Numbered from the stretch's first letter, positions 1 through 9,173 are shown. The stretch: DNA of 64,000 nucleotides from VFZP01 sp043755595 (GCA_043755595.1 JAYUSQ010000275.1:12960-76959); one strand, 5' to 3'. Numbers and translations are program-made. Notes: generated from the sequence alone by a model not told the origin.

Positions 1-329
1 AATTGGAGTTTCGACGCGTGATGCGCTATCCGCCGTTTTCGGCGCTGGCGAATATTCTGGTGCGGCACGCCAATCAGGAAGACGCTTTGCGCTTGGCCGC
101 TGAGCTGGGTGCGCTGCTTGAACCGGCGCCCGAAGGAATCAAAGTGCTGGGACCGGCCGAGGCGCCTGTGCCACGGCTGAAGCGCGAATTCCGGTATCAA
201 CTGCTGATCAAAGCGGCTAGCCGGAAGATTCTGAACGATACGCTGGGCAACCTGCGGCGGCACGCGCAAGATGCGAAATGGCCGGCGACGGCGTTGGTTG
301 TCGATGTCGATCCGTTGACGTTGTTGTAA
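1..329 (+). CDS. priA: Primosomal protein N' (PriA helicase), C-terminal fragment cut by window edge
   Basis: PriA is the 3'-to-5' superfamily 2 helicase that reloads the replisome at stalled forks. Only the last ~109 residues are visible; the reading frame is open at the first base, so the gene starts outside the window and the TTG at position 3 is an internal Leu codon. The fragment matches the PriA C-terminal domain: the RRVMRYPPFSALANI stretch, then LGPAEAPVPRLKREFRYQLL, then the terminal VDVDPLTLL, which is the typical PriA tail (DVDP motif). The helicase motifs and zinc-binding cysteines lie upstream and cannot be seen. It is followed 7 bp later by the acetyltransferase gene on the same strand. 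Family call is confident; nothing looks damaged in the visible part. Confidence 0.93.
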   Translation, partial: LEFRRVMRYPPFSALANILVRHANQEDALRLAAELGALLEPAPEGIKVLGPAEAPVPRLKREFRYQLLIKAASRKILNDTLGNLRRHAQDAKWPATALVVDVDPLTLL

Positions 330-336
330 ATGACAT

Positions 337-1134
337 ATGATTTTGGCTGTGCATCTGGACGGATCGGTAATTGCGCGCAATTTGCGCTCGGCGATGAGTA
401 CATACTCTCGGTCGACCGGAGAAGGTTCTCTGATCGATCTCGGCCCGGCCGTCGCGTCGAATTCCGGGGTGAACTACGCGGTGTTCAATGCCTTGGTTGT
501 TTCTGAGCCGGTTACCGCCGCTCAGCTTTCTATGCTGCTCGACCAGGGTGCGGAGTTCTACCGGAAGTGCGGCGTGGGATGGAGCTGTTGGCTAGATGAG
601 AAGATGATCGATCCACAAGGAGGCCCCCAAGCGGCGCATCTTTTGCAGGCCCGGGGAATGCAATGGGTCGCTCAGCACGATGGCATGCTTACGACTCAGA
701 TTCGGCCCGACCGCCGCCGATTGCTGGAGGCGCGAACACGGCCGGTCGCCGATCAGCAGACGCGCGACGATTTCATTCAAGTATGTTGCCAGGTGTTTCT
801 CTTGCCGGAATCGGTCACGCAGCGAATCTATGGCTCGGCTTCGTTCTGGAGCGGATTGATGCGGGGTTGGGTGGGATACGAGGGCGCGCGGCCAGTTTGC
901 ATCGCCGTGTCAGCGGCCGATGACGGCAGTGTGGGTCTCTATAGCGTCGCGACGTTGGCGGCTTTTCGTGGAAGAGGATTTGGCGAGTTCATTACGCGTC
1001 ACGCCATCGGTGAAGCGGCGGAGCGCTCGGGGTTGAATCGCTGGAGTCTGCAATCAACGCCGGAGGGAATCGGTCTCTACCGGCGGCTTGGCTATCAGGC
1101 CCGCACGCGGATTAGCGTTTGGGCTTCGGAATGA
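337..1134 (+). CDS. GNAT-family N-acetyltransferase
   Basis: A 265-residue protein with a C-terminal GNAT fold. The acetyl-CoA binding motif A is readable near residues 195-215 (VGLYSVATLAAFRGRGFG, with the R-G-R-G-F-G pyrophosphate loop), followed by the usual GLYRRLGY motif B near the C-terminus. The N-terminal ~120 residues resemble the first half of two-domain GNAT proteins and contain no recognised catalytic signature. The acceptor substrate cannot be told from sequence. The ATG at 337 lies 7 bp after the priA stop, and its stop codon overlaps the next start (ATGA at 1131-1134), so the two downstream genes are probably translationally coupled. Cytoplasmic; no signal peptide. Confidence 0.8.
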   Translation: MILAVHLDGSVIARNLRSAMSTYSRSTGEGSLIDLGPAVASNSGVNYAVFNALVVSEPVTAAQLSMLLDQGAEFYRKCGVGWSCWLDEKMIDPQGGPQAAHLLQARGMQWVAQHDGMLTTQIRPDRRRLLEARTRPVADQQTRDDFIQVCCQVFLLPESVTQRIYGSASFWSGLMRGWVGYEGARPVCIAVSAADDGSVGLYSVATLAAFRGRGFGEFITRHAIGEAAERSGLNRWSLQSTPEGIGLYRRLGYQARTRISVWASE

Positions 1135-1685
1135 ATGAGTCGCAAGATCGAATTCCATTCCAAGTGACCGAAGCCGCGCGCGAGTATGAAGCGGTGCGGG
1201 GCCTGCCGGTCAGCGTGCTGCTGGACAACGTCCGCAGCATGTATAACGTCGGGTCGTTCTTTCGCACGATGGACGGCGTAGGGGCGGCGAAGCTTTACCT
1301 AAGCGGGATTACCGGGCGGCCACCGAAGTCCGCCATTTCGAAAACTGCATTGGGCGCCGAAGAATCGGTGCCGTGGGAATACGCAGCGGACCCGGCGCCC
1401 ACGGTGCGGCAACTACATGAACAAGGCTTTGAAGTTGTGGCGTTGGAGACGCGTGTCGGCGCCGTCGATCTGTTCGATTGGACGCCGCGTTTCCCAGTTT
1501 GTTTAATCTTCGGCCACGAAGTGGATGGGGTGCAACCCGCGCTGGTCGAGATGGCCGACACCTTCGTTCGTTTGCCGATGCTGGGCCGGAAGCATTCCTT
1601 GAATGTGGCGACCGCCGGCGGTGTGGTGTTGTATGAACTGCTGCGAAAATACCGGGAACTGCATCGTCGAAGTGCAATGGCATAA
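1131..1685 (+). CDS. SPOUT-class (TrmH/SpoU) RNA methyltransferase
   Basis: A 184-residue SAM-dependent RNA 2'-O-ribose methyltransferase of the SpoU family. All three SPOUT motifs are readable: motif 1 (LLDNVRSMYNVGSFFRTMDG, with the catalytic-type N and R), motif 2 (LIFGHEVDGV) and motif 3 (LPMLGRKHSLNVATAGGVVL), which together form the trefoil-knot cofactor pocket. The target could be tRNA or rRNA; the short N-terminus without an L30e-like domain is closer to TrmH/TrmL than to RlmB. I start it at the ATG at 1131, which overlaps the acetyltransferase stop as ATGA, instead of an upstream in-frame TTG at 1119. Part of a co-directional run from priA to anmK. Confidence 0.86.
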   Translation: MNESQDRIPFQVTEAAREYEAVRGLPVSVLLDNVRSMYNVGSFFRTMDGVGAAKLYLSGITGRPPKSAISKTALGAEESVPWEYAADPAPTVRQLHEQGFEVVALETRVGAVDLFDWTPRFPVCLIFGHEVDGVQPALVEMADTFVRLPMLGRKHSLNVATAGGVVLYELLRKYRELHRRSAMA

Positions 1686-1692
1686 TTGAGCG

Positions 1693-2949
1693 ATGGCGCC
1701 CGACAAAGAACTAAATCCATGGCTCGCCGCCGAGGCGCGTTTTGACGAAGCCGCCGCGCGGCTTGAGCTCGAAGAAGGCATTCGAAAGATACTCCGCTCG
1801 CCTTCGCGCGAGATAACTGTCTATATCCCGGTGATGTTGGACGACGGGCGAATCGAGGTGTTTACCGGGTACCGAGTGCAGCATTCGATCGCACGCGGAC
1901 CGGCCAAGGGCGGGCTCCGTTATGCGCCCGATGTGACGCTGGAGGAAGTGCGGGCGCTCGCCAGTTGGATGACCTGGAAGTGCGCGGTCGCGAATATTCC
2001 GTACGGAGGAGCCAAGGGCGGCGTGATCTGTAATCCGGTGATCCTGTCGACGGGCGAACTCGAGCGAATCACCCGCCGCTACACTGCTGAGATCATCGAA
2101 TTCATCGGACCCGAGAAAGACATTCCGGCGCCCGATATGAATACTAACGAGCAGGTGATGGCGTGGATGATGGACACCTACTCGATGCACACGCGTCAGA
2201 CGACGACTGGTGTCGTTACCGGGAAACCGCTTGATCTTGGCGGTTCGCGCGGGCGGCCGGAGGCGACCGGGCGCGGTTGTATGATCGTCACGCTCGAAGC
2301 CCTGAAGCGCTTCGGGATCCGGCCCGAAGACGCTTCCGTAGTGATTCAAGGCTTCGGTAACGTGGGCGGCATGGCGGCGCGGCTGATGGCGAAGCGCGGC
2401 TTCCGGATCGTGTCTATCATCGAATACGACGGCGCCGTTCACAACGCCAAGGGGTTGGATATTGAGAAGCTGATGCTGCATCGCAAGGAAACCGGTTCTA
2501 TCGTGGATTTTTCCGGCGGCGACAACATCGACCGGGAAGAAGCGCTGTTTCAGCAATGCGACGTGCTGCTACCGGCGGCGAAAGAGAATGTCATTACGTC
2601 GATGACCGCCCCTAAGTTGCGATGCAAAATCATTACCGAAGGCGCGAACGGTCCCACGACGCCGCCGGCCGACAAGATACTCGAGGACAAAGGAGTCTTT
2701 GTCATACCGGATATTTTGGCAAACGCGGGTGGCGTGACTGTCTCGTATTTTGAGTGGGTACAGGATCGGCAGGGATATTTCTGGAATGAGGAATTGGTCA
2801 ACCAGCGCCTGGAAGAAATCATGGTGAACGGGTTCGGCGACGTGATGAAGTTCCACGAGAAATACAAAACCAATAACCGGACAGCCGCTTACATGCTGGC
2901 TTTGGACCGCGTTGCGTTCGCCATTAAGCTTCGGGGGCTGTACGCGTAA
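1693..2949 (+). CDS. gdhA: Glu/Leu/Phe/Val dehydrogenase (glutamate dehydrogenase)
   Basis: A 418-residue amino-acid dehydrogenase that most likely interconverts glutamate and 2-oxoglutarate plus ammonia. The length and motifs fit the hexameric small GDH class. The substrate-binding lysines are readable at K72 (GPAKGGLRY), K96 (MTWKCAVA) and K108 (PYGGAKGG), and the Rossmann dinucleotide motif GFGNVGG is at residues 220-226. An E near position 243 at the end of beta-2 (IIEYDG) suggests NAD preference, which is an inference. The start is the ATG at 1693, 7 bp after the methyltransferase stop; mutS follows 3 bp after its stop. Cytoplasmic nitrogen-assimilation or catabolic enzyme. Confidence 0.92.
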   Translation: MAPDKELNPWLAAEARFDEAAARLELEEGIRKILRSPSREITVYIPVMLDDGRIEVFTGYRVQHSIARGPAKGGLRYAPDVTLEEVRALASWMTWKCAVANIPYGGAKGGVICNPVILSTGELERITRRYTAEIIEFIGPEKDIPAPDMNTNEQVMAWMMDTYSMHTRQTTTGVVTGKPLDLGGSRGRPEATGRGCMIVTLEALKRFGIRPEDASVVIQGFGNVGGMAARLMAKRGFRIVSIIEYDGAVHNAKGLDIEKLMLHRKETGSIVDFSGGDNIDREEALFQQCDVLLPAAKENVITSMTAPKLRCKIITEGANGPTTPPADKILEDKGVFVIPDILANAGGVTVSYFEWVQDRQGYFWNEELVNQRLEEIMVNGFGDVMKFHEKYKTNNRTAAYMLALDRVAFAIKLRGLYA

Positions 2950-2952
2950 CGA

Positions 2953-5541
2953 ATGAGCGTTGAATCTTCGTTGACGCCGGTGATGCGGCAGTATCACGCC
3001 GCCAAACAGTCTGCCCCGAATGCTTTGTTGATGTTCCGTCTTGGGGACTTTTACGAGTTATTCCATGGCGACGCCGTCATTGCCGCGCGCGAACTGGGGA
3101 TCACCCTGACCGCGAGGAACAAAGAGAAGGGCGAGCCGATCCCGATGTGCGGCGTGCCGCATCATTCGTCTCAGGCCTACATCAACAAGCTGGTGCAGCG
3201 GGGCTATTGCGTCGCTCTCTGCGAGCAGATGGAAGACGCCGCTCTAACCAAGAAACTTGTTAGACGGGAAGTAACTCGCATCATTACTCCCGGTACGGCG
3301 ACCGATTCGAATCTCTTGCGGTCGCACGAGAATAATTTCCTGGCGGCTATGGTGGTGCGGGACGGCAAGGCCGGTTTGGCCTGGGTGGATGTCTCCACCG
3401 GCGAGTTCCGCGCGTCCGAAATCGAGATTGGCGAGGCGATTTCCACCTTGGAAGCGTTAGGCGCACGGGAGACTCTGGTTCCCGACACGGCGAATCATGG
3501 AGCCGTGGGCGTGCGCACCAAGTTAGAGGGTTGGGTCTTTGGGGCGGAGTACGCCGATCGAATTTTAAAGGAGCATTTCAAGCTGCTCTCGCTGGACGGC
3601 TGCGGGCTGACGGACAAGCTGCTGGCGTTGGGCGCGGCCGGCGCCATCCTGCACTATCTACGCGACACGCAACGTTCCGCGCTGGAGCATCTGGATCGTC
3701 CGGGTTACACCGAACGGTCGGAAGCGATGATTCTCGATGCGGTGACGATTCGCAATCTTGAATTGGTTGAGCCGCTATTTGCAGGCGAAAGCAAGGATGT
3801 TACTTTGCTGTCAGTGCTCGACGAAACGCTGACTGGCATGGGCGGAAGACTTCTTCGCGCGCGGCTGCTCCGGCCTGCGCTGACGGCGCCCGAAGTAAAC
3901 TCGCGGCTGGATGCCGTGGCGGAGTTGCATGCGGAAACGATCTTACGCGCGGGACTGCGCAAGATATTGGGCGGAGTGCTCGATCTCGAGCGTTTGTTGG
4001 CGAAGGTAACCTTGGGTACGGCGTCGCCCAGGGAGTTACTCGCTTTGGCGCGGTCGCTGGCCCTGGTGCCGCTCCTGAAGGAGTCTTTACGCGCGGCGAA
4101 ATCCGCCCGGTTGCAGCATACGCTGACTCAGTTAGACGAGGTAGCTGAGGTGCGGGATGCCCTGCTTGCGGCATTAGCCGAAGAGCCGCCGATCAACTTC
4201 TCCGATGGCGGAGTGATTCGCGATGGCTTTGACGCGAGTCTGGATGAACTCCGCGATATCAGCCGCAACTCGCGCCAGTACATCGCCGACATAGAAACCC
4301 GCGAGAAAGCTCGCACGACGATTGGCTCGTTGAAAGTCCGGTTCAATAACGTCTTTGGTTACTATATTGAGATTTCCAAGGCTAACCTTCACTTAGCGCC
4401 TGCGGATTACGAACGCAAGCAGACTTTGGTGAATGCCGAGCGTTTTACGACGCCGGAACTGAAAGTATTGGAAGCCAAGATTCTTGAAGCAGAAGAGAAG
4501 ATACTGACGATCGAGAAGGACATCTTTGCAGGACTGCGCGCTCAAGCGGCGGCTGCGGCATCGCTAATTCGCCAGACGGCGGGGGCGATTGGTGAAGTAG
4601 ACGTATATTCAGCGCTGGCGGAAGTGGCGGCGTCCCTGCGCTTCACTCGCCCGCGCTTCAGTGATGACGGGACGATGCGTGTGCTGGCGGGACGGCATCC
4701 GGTGGTGGAGAGGCTCGCTGAACGCGACGCTGCGCGCTTCATCCCGAACGATGTCTATCTGGATGCGGGCAAGCGGATGTTGGCGATTATCACCGGTCCC
4801 AATATGGGCGGTAAGTCCACCTATTTGCGACAAGCTGCGCTGATGTTGATCATGGCGCAGACTGGCTCTTTTGTTCCGGCGCAGGAAGCATTGCTGCCGC
4901 TGGTGGACCGGGTGTTCACGCGCATTGGCGCGGCAGACAATCTGGCTCGCGGCCGCAGCACTTTTATGGTGGAGATGACCGAAACGGCGGCGATTCTCAA
5001 TACTGCCACCGCGAATAGCTTTATCGTTCTCGATGAGATCGGGCGGGGAACAGCTACCTATGACGGCCTGGCGCTGGCGTGGGCAGTGGTCGAGTATATA
5101 CATGAGCGGATCAAGGCTAAAACTCTCTTCGCTACTCACTATCATGAGCTGACCGAACTGGCCGGGCAATTGAACGGAGTAACCAATCTGCACGTATCTG
5201 TCAAAGAAGCGGGCGATCAAATCATTTTCCTTCGCCGCGTGGAACCGGGAGCGGCGGACCGCAGTTATGGTATCGAAGTCGCGCGGCTGGCCGCGTTGCC
5301 GATTGCTGTAATCGAACGCGCCCGCGAAGTTTTGGAGTTACACGAGAAGAGTGAGATTGTGGTGACCGAGGAACTTGTGCCGAAGGCCTCTGCGCGCAGG
5401 AATCAAAACATGCAGATCAAGCTTTTTGAGCCGGTAGGCTACCAGATCGCCGACCGGATTCGCTCCGTGAACCTCGATGAGCTTCGTCCCGTCGATGCGT
5501 TGAATTTACTGGCCGAGTTACAGAGGGAACTCAAGGGCTGA
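2953..5541 (+). CDS. mutS: DNA mismatch repair protein MutS
   Basis: An 862-residue MutS, full family length. The mismatch-reading Phe-X-Glu motif is at F33-Y34-E35 (GDFYELF). The connector, lever and clamp domains follow, and the ABC-type ATPase lies at the C-terminus with Walker A GPNMGGKS at 615-622, the STFMVEMTE signature region, Walker B with D694-E695 (VLDEIGRGTATYDG) and the FATHYHEL switch His. The end carries the short MutS helix region that binds the clamp or MutL (LNLLAELQRELKG). It recognises mismatches as a dimer and recruits MutL. The ATG at 2953 is 3 bp past gdhA. No missing residues seen. Confidence 0.97.
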   Translation: MSVESSLTPVMRQYHAAKQSAPNALLMFRLGDFYELFHGDAVIAARELGITLTARNKEKGEPIPMCGVPHHSSQAYINKLVQRGYCVALCEQMEDAALTKKLVRREVTRIITPGTATDSNLLRSHENNFLAAMVVRDGKAGLAWVDVSTGEFRASEIEIGEAISTLEALGARETLVPDTANHGAVGVRTKLEGWVFGAEYADRILKEHFKLLSLDGCGLTDKLLALGAAGAILHYLRDTQRSALEHLDRPGYTERSEAMILDAVTIRNLELVEPLFAGESKDVTLLSVLDETLTGMGGRLLRARLLRPALTAPEVNSRLDAVAELHAETILRAGLRKILGGVLDLERLLAKVTLGTASPRELLALARSLALVPLLKESLRAAKSARLQHTLTQLDEVAEVRDALLAALAEEPPINFSDGGVIRDGFDASLDELRDISRNSRQYIADIETREKARTTIGSLKVRFNNVFGYYIEISKANLHLAPADYERKQTLVNAERFTTPELKVLEAKILEAEEKILTIEKDIFAGLRAQAAAAASLIRQTAGAIGEVDVYSALAEVAASLRFTRPRFSDDGTMRVLAGRHPVVERLAERDAARFIPNDVYLDAGKRMLAIITGPNMGGKSTYLRQAALMLIMAQTGSFVPAQEALLPLVDRVFTRIGAADNLARGRSTFMVEMTETAAILNTATANSFIVLDEIGRGTATYDGLALAWAVVEYIHERIKAKTLFATHYHELTELAGQLNGVTNLHVSVKEAGDQIIFLRRVEPGAADRSYGIEVARLAALPIAVIERAREVLELHEKSEIVVTEELVPKASARRNQNMQIKLFEPVGYQIADRIRSVNLDELRPVDALNLLAELQRELKG

Positions 5542-5545
5542 GATC

Positions 5546-6250
5546 ATGTGGAAGCGGATCGCCGGGGCCATCTTGCTCGCCGCCACCGTGGCGTCGCCGG
5601 TGTTACTCACCGAGCAGGCCCTGCGGATGCCGCCGGAACGCCGGCCAGAGCCCGATCGATCAAAAGCGCAGGATATCGCCAACGCTACCGGTACAGCTTG
5701 GAGTGAAGCCGAGATTACGGCACCGGATGGAGCGAAGCTCAGGGGTTGGGCATTTCTTCCGCCAGCCGAGCGCGACTCCGGGAAGGCTATCCTTCTGTTG
5801 CATGGCGCCGGAGATTCCCGAAAGGGCATGTTGGGCTTCACGCGATTCTTCGCGCAACGGGGCTATGCGACTCTGGCTGTCGACTCGCGTGGTCATGGCA
5901 TCAGTGGTGGCCCGATGGTGACGTATGGCCTGCTGGAGCGGGGGGACGGGTTGCCTGCGTTCTTCTCGCGACCGGTGGTCGGTGCGGCCTTTGATTACGC
6001 TCAGATGCGTTACGGCTTCGACCTGGAGGCGATTTCTCCGTTGGAGTCGCTCAAACGGGCCCATACGCCGGTACTGCTGATCCATGGACTGGCAGACGGA
6101 CGGACCGCGCCGGAGCAATCGCGGGAGCTGTATGCGGTCAATCCCAAGGTCGCTGAATTATGGGAGGTTCCTGGCGCAAAACATGTTCAGGCGCCGGTCG
6201 TCGCGGAGCAGGAATTTGAAAAACGAGTGCTGAGGGGGTTCGACAAATGA
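5546..6250 (+). CDS. Alpha/beta hydrolase with apparent internal deletion of the nucleophile region
   Basis: A 234-residue exported or membrane-anchored alpha/beta-hydrolase-like protein. An N-terminal hydrophobic segment (residues 1-25) precedes strands with the oxyanion motif LLHGAGDS and the D113-SRGHGISGG turn. In relatives, that turn and the TYGLLE segment are followed by a strand carrying the GxSxG nucleophile elbow (typically G-E-S-M-G). Here TYGLLERGD (126-134) runs straight into GLPAFFSRPVVGAAF, sequence that normally lies some 60-70 residues further on. The acid (LIHGLADG) and His (PGAKHVQAP) regions are retained. GISGG superficially fits GxSxG but sits at the wrong strand. Probably a catalytically dead or decaying enzyme. 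Its stop overlaps anmK as ATGA. Confidence 0.7.
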   Translation: MWKRIAGAILLAATVASPVLLTEQALRMPPERRPEPDRSKAQDIANATGTAWSEAEITAPDGAKLRGWAFLPPAERDSGKAILLLHGAGDSRKGMLGFTRFFAQRGYATLAVDSRGHGISGGPMVTYGLLERGDGLPAFFSRPVVGAAFDYAQMRYGFDLEAISPLESLKRAHTPVLLIHGLADGRTAPEQSRELYAVNPKVAELWEVPGAKHVQAPVVAEQEFEKRVLRGFDK

Positions 6251-7293
6251 GAGTCGCTGGAATAATGAGCGGGACTTCACTCGATGGTATCGACGTGGCC
6301 GTGGTGGACTTGCAGGGCGGCCGGATAGTACCGATCGCGTTCAACACGACGGCCTATCCTAAAGCCGTGCGCGAGGCGATCATGGCGGTATCCAATCGCA
6401 ATTGTCACGTCTCGCAGGTCAGCCATCTGAATTTTGAATTGCCGAGATTGTACGCCGCCGCTTTGCGCCGGCTGGACGTCCCAGGCGTTGAACTTATCGG
6501 CTGCCACGGCCAGACTATCTTTCACGACGGCTCGCGTAGCACGCTGCAAATCGGTGACGGTAGTGTCTTGGCCGAACTGACCGGACTTCCGGTCGTGAGC
6601 GACTTCCGTCCGCGCGACATGGCGGCAGGCGGGCAAGGCGCGCCTCTCGTGCCGTTCTTCGACTATGCGTGTTTCCGGCACCCGAAGCGCACTCGGGTGG
6701 CTGTAAATATTGGCGGAATCGCCAACATCACTGTGATTAAGCCGGCTGCGAAGTTAGAGGAAGTGATTGCCTTCGACACTGGGCCGGGCAACATGGTGAT
6801 GGATCAATTGACGGGCGGCATGGATCGTGGCGGCCGGCTGGGAGCGGCCGGCCGAATCGACCGCAAGCTACTCGGTGAGTTACTGAAGAATCGCTACTAT
6901 CGGCTGGCTCCACCTAAGTCCGCCGGACGCGAGCAGTATGGTGAGGATTTTGTGGCGCGCTTGTCCGGGCTGGCGCTCGCCGATGCGGTGGCCACGGCCG
7001 CGGCATTTACGGTCGCGACGCTGGTGCGGGGAATTGGTCTGGTGACGGACACGCCGGACGATGTGATCGTAGGCGGCGGAGGCGTGCGGAACCCGCATCT
7101 GATGGTCATGCTGGCCGCACAGCTGCCGAACTCCCGCGTGACGACTACGAACGAGTTTGGGATCGACTCCGATGCGAAGGAGGCGATCGCCTTCGCGCTG
7201 CTCGCTTACGCGACCTGGCGCCGCAAGCCTTCCAACGTACCATCGGCGACAGGCGCACGCCATCCCGCAATCCTCGGTAAGATCTCTTACTGA
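6247..7293 (+). CDS. anmK: Anhydro-N-acetylmuramic acid kinase
   Basis: A 348-residue AnmK of the ASKHA ATPase superfamily. It hydrolyses and phosphorylates 1,6-anhydro-MurNAc to MurNAc-6-phosphate in peptidoglycan recycling. The N-terminal phosphate-1 loop is readable as GIMSGTSLDGIDVAV (residues 5-19), followed by GCHGQT, VVSDFRPRDMAAGGQGAPLVP, the NIGGIAN loop and FDTGPGNMVMD, all hallmark AnmK blocks; the C-terminal adenosine motif reads VGGGGVRNPHLM. It starts at the ATG at 6247 inside the stop of the hydrolase gene (ATGA), so translation is probably coupled. MurQ, which would act next, is not in the window. Slightly shorter than some homologues but intact. Confidence 0.95.
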   Translation: MRVAGIMSGTSLDGIDVAVVDLQGGRIVPIAFNTTAYPKAVREAIMAVSNRNCHVSQVSHLNFELPRLYAAALRRLDVPGVELIGCHGQTIFHDGSRSTLQIGDGSVLAELTGLPVVSDFRPRDMAAGGQGAPLVPFFDYACFRHPKRTRVAVNIGGIANITVIKPAAKLEEVIAFDTGPGNMVMDQLTGGMDRGGRLGAAGRIDRKLLGELLKNRYYRLAPPKSAGREQYGEDFVARLSGLALADAVATAAAFTVATLVRGIGLVTDTPDDVIVGGGGVRNPHLMVMLAAQLPNSRVTTTNEFGIDSDAKEAIAFALLAYATWRRKPSNVPSATGARHPAILGKISY

Positions 7294-7297
7294 GACT

Positions 7298-9166
7298 ATG
7301 AAACACTCTCTTCTGTTGGCGTGCTGCTCGTTCGCCGCGGCGCAGACCGCCGTTGAGTCTTTGGTGAGCCGGCCGATTCTGGATCCGGATCAGGCGTTGG
7401 TGGACGCACAAGTGTACACCGGCTCCCGCGTTCCGTTGCTTCCCAGCTTCGCTTCAAAGGCGCAATGGGATGTCTATGCCGGGCGGCTCCGGCAACGAAT
7501 TCTCAGCGAGGTAGTGTTTCGTGGCGAGGCGCTGAAGTGGCGCGATGCGAAGACTACCTTTGAAATTGAGCCGCCCTTTTCGAAAGGTGAAGGCTATACA
7601 GTCCAGCGGTTCAAGCTTGAAGTGGTTCCGGGGATGTGGACCCCCGGATTGATTTATGCTCCGGCGAATCCGATGGGAAAGGTTCCAGTGGTGCTGAATC
7701 TGAATGGCCATGAAGGCAATGGCACGCAGACGCCCTATATTCAAGCGCGCTGTATCAATCTCGCGAAGAAGGGGATGATTGCGGTTAACCCGGAGTGGCT
7801 CGGGATGGGGCAGCTCAAGAGCGATAACTTTGGGCACTACCGCTCGAATCAACTCGACCTGATTGGAACCAGTGGCCTCTCGGTTTTCTACCTCCAGATG
7901 AAACGCGCTCTGGACCTGGCGGTTGGGCTTCCGAATGCGGACGCGACTCGGGTGGCGGTGACCGGACTATCGGGCGGCGGCTGGCAGACCATTACGATAA
8001 GTTCCCTCGACCCCCGCGTCGGGTTTGCGATGTCCGTGGCGGGTTACTCCAGTTACACGACCCGCGCGCAGTGGCCGCAATTAGATCTGGGCGACTCTGA
8101 GCAAACACCATCTGACCTCGCTTCGGTGGCCGATTACACGCATCTAACGGCGCTTATGTCGTCGCGCCGGCTGGTTATCGCGAACAATGCCAAAGACAAC
8201 TGCTGCTTTCGCGCAGACTACGCGCCTGCGCCACTCATCCAAGCCGCCACGCCGATTTTCAAGTTGGCCGGCGGCAAACTCAGCTATCACATCAATCATG
8301 GGGCGGGGCATAACTACGATGCCGACAATCGCGAGGCGCTGTATCGCGCTTTGCGGGAGACTTTTCAACTTAACTTCGACCCGCGAGAGATGAACGTCGA
8401 GGCCGAGATCCGCTCGCCGGATCAACTGCGGCCGGTGCTGCCCGCAAACAATGAGGACTTCCATACTGTGGCATTGAAGCTTGCCAAAGGCTTGCCTCGC
8501 GCGGGTCAAGCGACGCGCGAGAAGCTAGCTTCGGTTGTTCGCTATCGGGCGCTGCCGCTGGAAGCTCTCAATCAGGGGGCAGATCAAAAGGACGCGTACC
8601 GTAGCGTAAATTGGAAGCTGCGAATCGATGGCGCCTGGACAATTCCCGCCGTGGAGATCTACTCAGGCGCGCCGCTATCGACGGCGATTGTGTTGGCCGA
8701 CGAAGGACGGGCTGCGGCGTCACTGAAGATCGCCGAGTTGATCGCGCAAGGTAAGCGCGTGGTGGCGATCGATCCGTTCTACTTTGGCGAGTCCAAATTG
8801 TCGAAGCGCGATTTCCTGTTCGCGATGCTGATTGCCGGGCTAGGGGAACGGCCGCTGGGACTGCAGGCTGGGCAGATCGCGTCGGTGGCGCGTTGGCTGG
8901 CGGTGCAACGCAAGCTGGGGCCGGTGAGCGTTCACGCGGTGGGCCCTCGCACGTCGCTGGGGGCGCTCATTGCGGCGGCACTGGAAACGAAGGCGATCGC
9001 CGGACACACGACGGATGGCGGTTATGTTTCCTTGCATGAGATTCTGGGGCAAAATCTTTCAGTGGACAAGGCTCCAGAGCTATTCTGCTTTGGACTGCTG
9101 GAATCTTTCGACATCCCTCAGATCGAGGCGTTGGCCAGACGGACCGCTCCCTCGCGGTCGCGGTAA
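7298..9166 (+). CDS. Secreted acetylxylan-esterase-like protein with two tandem alpha/beta-hydrolase domains
   Basis: A 622-residue exported protein (signal peptide at residues 1-17, ending FAAAQ). The start is the ATG at 7298, 4 bp after anmK; the longer open frame upstream only overlaps anmK. The first domain (about 60-380) is a dienelactone-hydrolase or acetyl-xylan-esterase-like fold with a clear nucleophile elbow GLSGGG preceded by ATRVAVT, and a late GAGHNYD His motif. The second half (about 440-615) looks like another alpha/beta hydrolase: a DEGRAAA oxyanion-type turn, then VVAIDPFYFGES, but the position expected for the nucleophile reads VGPRTSLG and has no GxSxG. I infer one active and one degenerate domain. 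Substrate unknown; likely periplasmic carbohydrate-ester or polyketide-like esters. Confidence 0.68.
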   Translation: MKHSLLLACCSFAAAQTAVESLVSRPILDPDQALVDAQVYTGSRVPLLPSFASKAQWDVYAGRLRQRILSEVVFRGEALKWRDAKTTFEIEPPFSKGEGYTVQRFKLEVVPGMWTPGLIYAPANPMGKVPVVLNLNGHEGNGTQTPYIQARCINLAKKGMIAVNPEWLGMGQLKSDNFGHYRSNQLDLIGTSGLSVFYLQMKRALDLAVGLPNADATRVAVTGLSGGGWQTITISSLDPRVGFAMSVAGYSSYTTRAQWPQLDLGDSEQTPSDLASVADYTHLTALMSSRRLVIANNAKDNCCFRADYAPAPLIQAATPIFKLAGGKLSYHINHGAGHNYDADNREALYRALRETFQLNFDPREMNVEAEIRSPDQLRPVLPANNEDFHTVALKLAKGLPRAGQATREKLASVVRYRALPLEALNQGADQKDAYRSVNWKLRIDGAWTIPAVEIYSGAPLSTAIVLADEGRAAASLKIAELIAQGKRVVAIDPFYFGESKLSKRDFLFAMLIAGLGERPLGLQAGQIASVARWLAVQRKLGPVSVHAVGPRTSLGALIAAALETKAIAGHTTDGGYVSLHEILGQNLSVDKAPELFCFGLLESFDIPQIEALARRTAPSRSR

Positions 9167-9173
9167 GTAGCCA

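Noticed and set aside
1295..1781. Several long minus-strand open frames across the RNA methyltransferase and gdhA
   Set aside because: They are shadows of well-supported plus-strand genes, with Arg/Ser/Pro-rich translations and no domain; common in GC-rich DNA.
5893..5911. GISGG in the truncated hydrolase as a catalytic GxSxG elbow
   Set aside because: It belongs to the conserved DSRGHGxSGG turn after an earlier strand; relatives carry a separate G-E-S-M-G further on, which is missing here.
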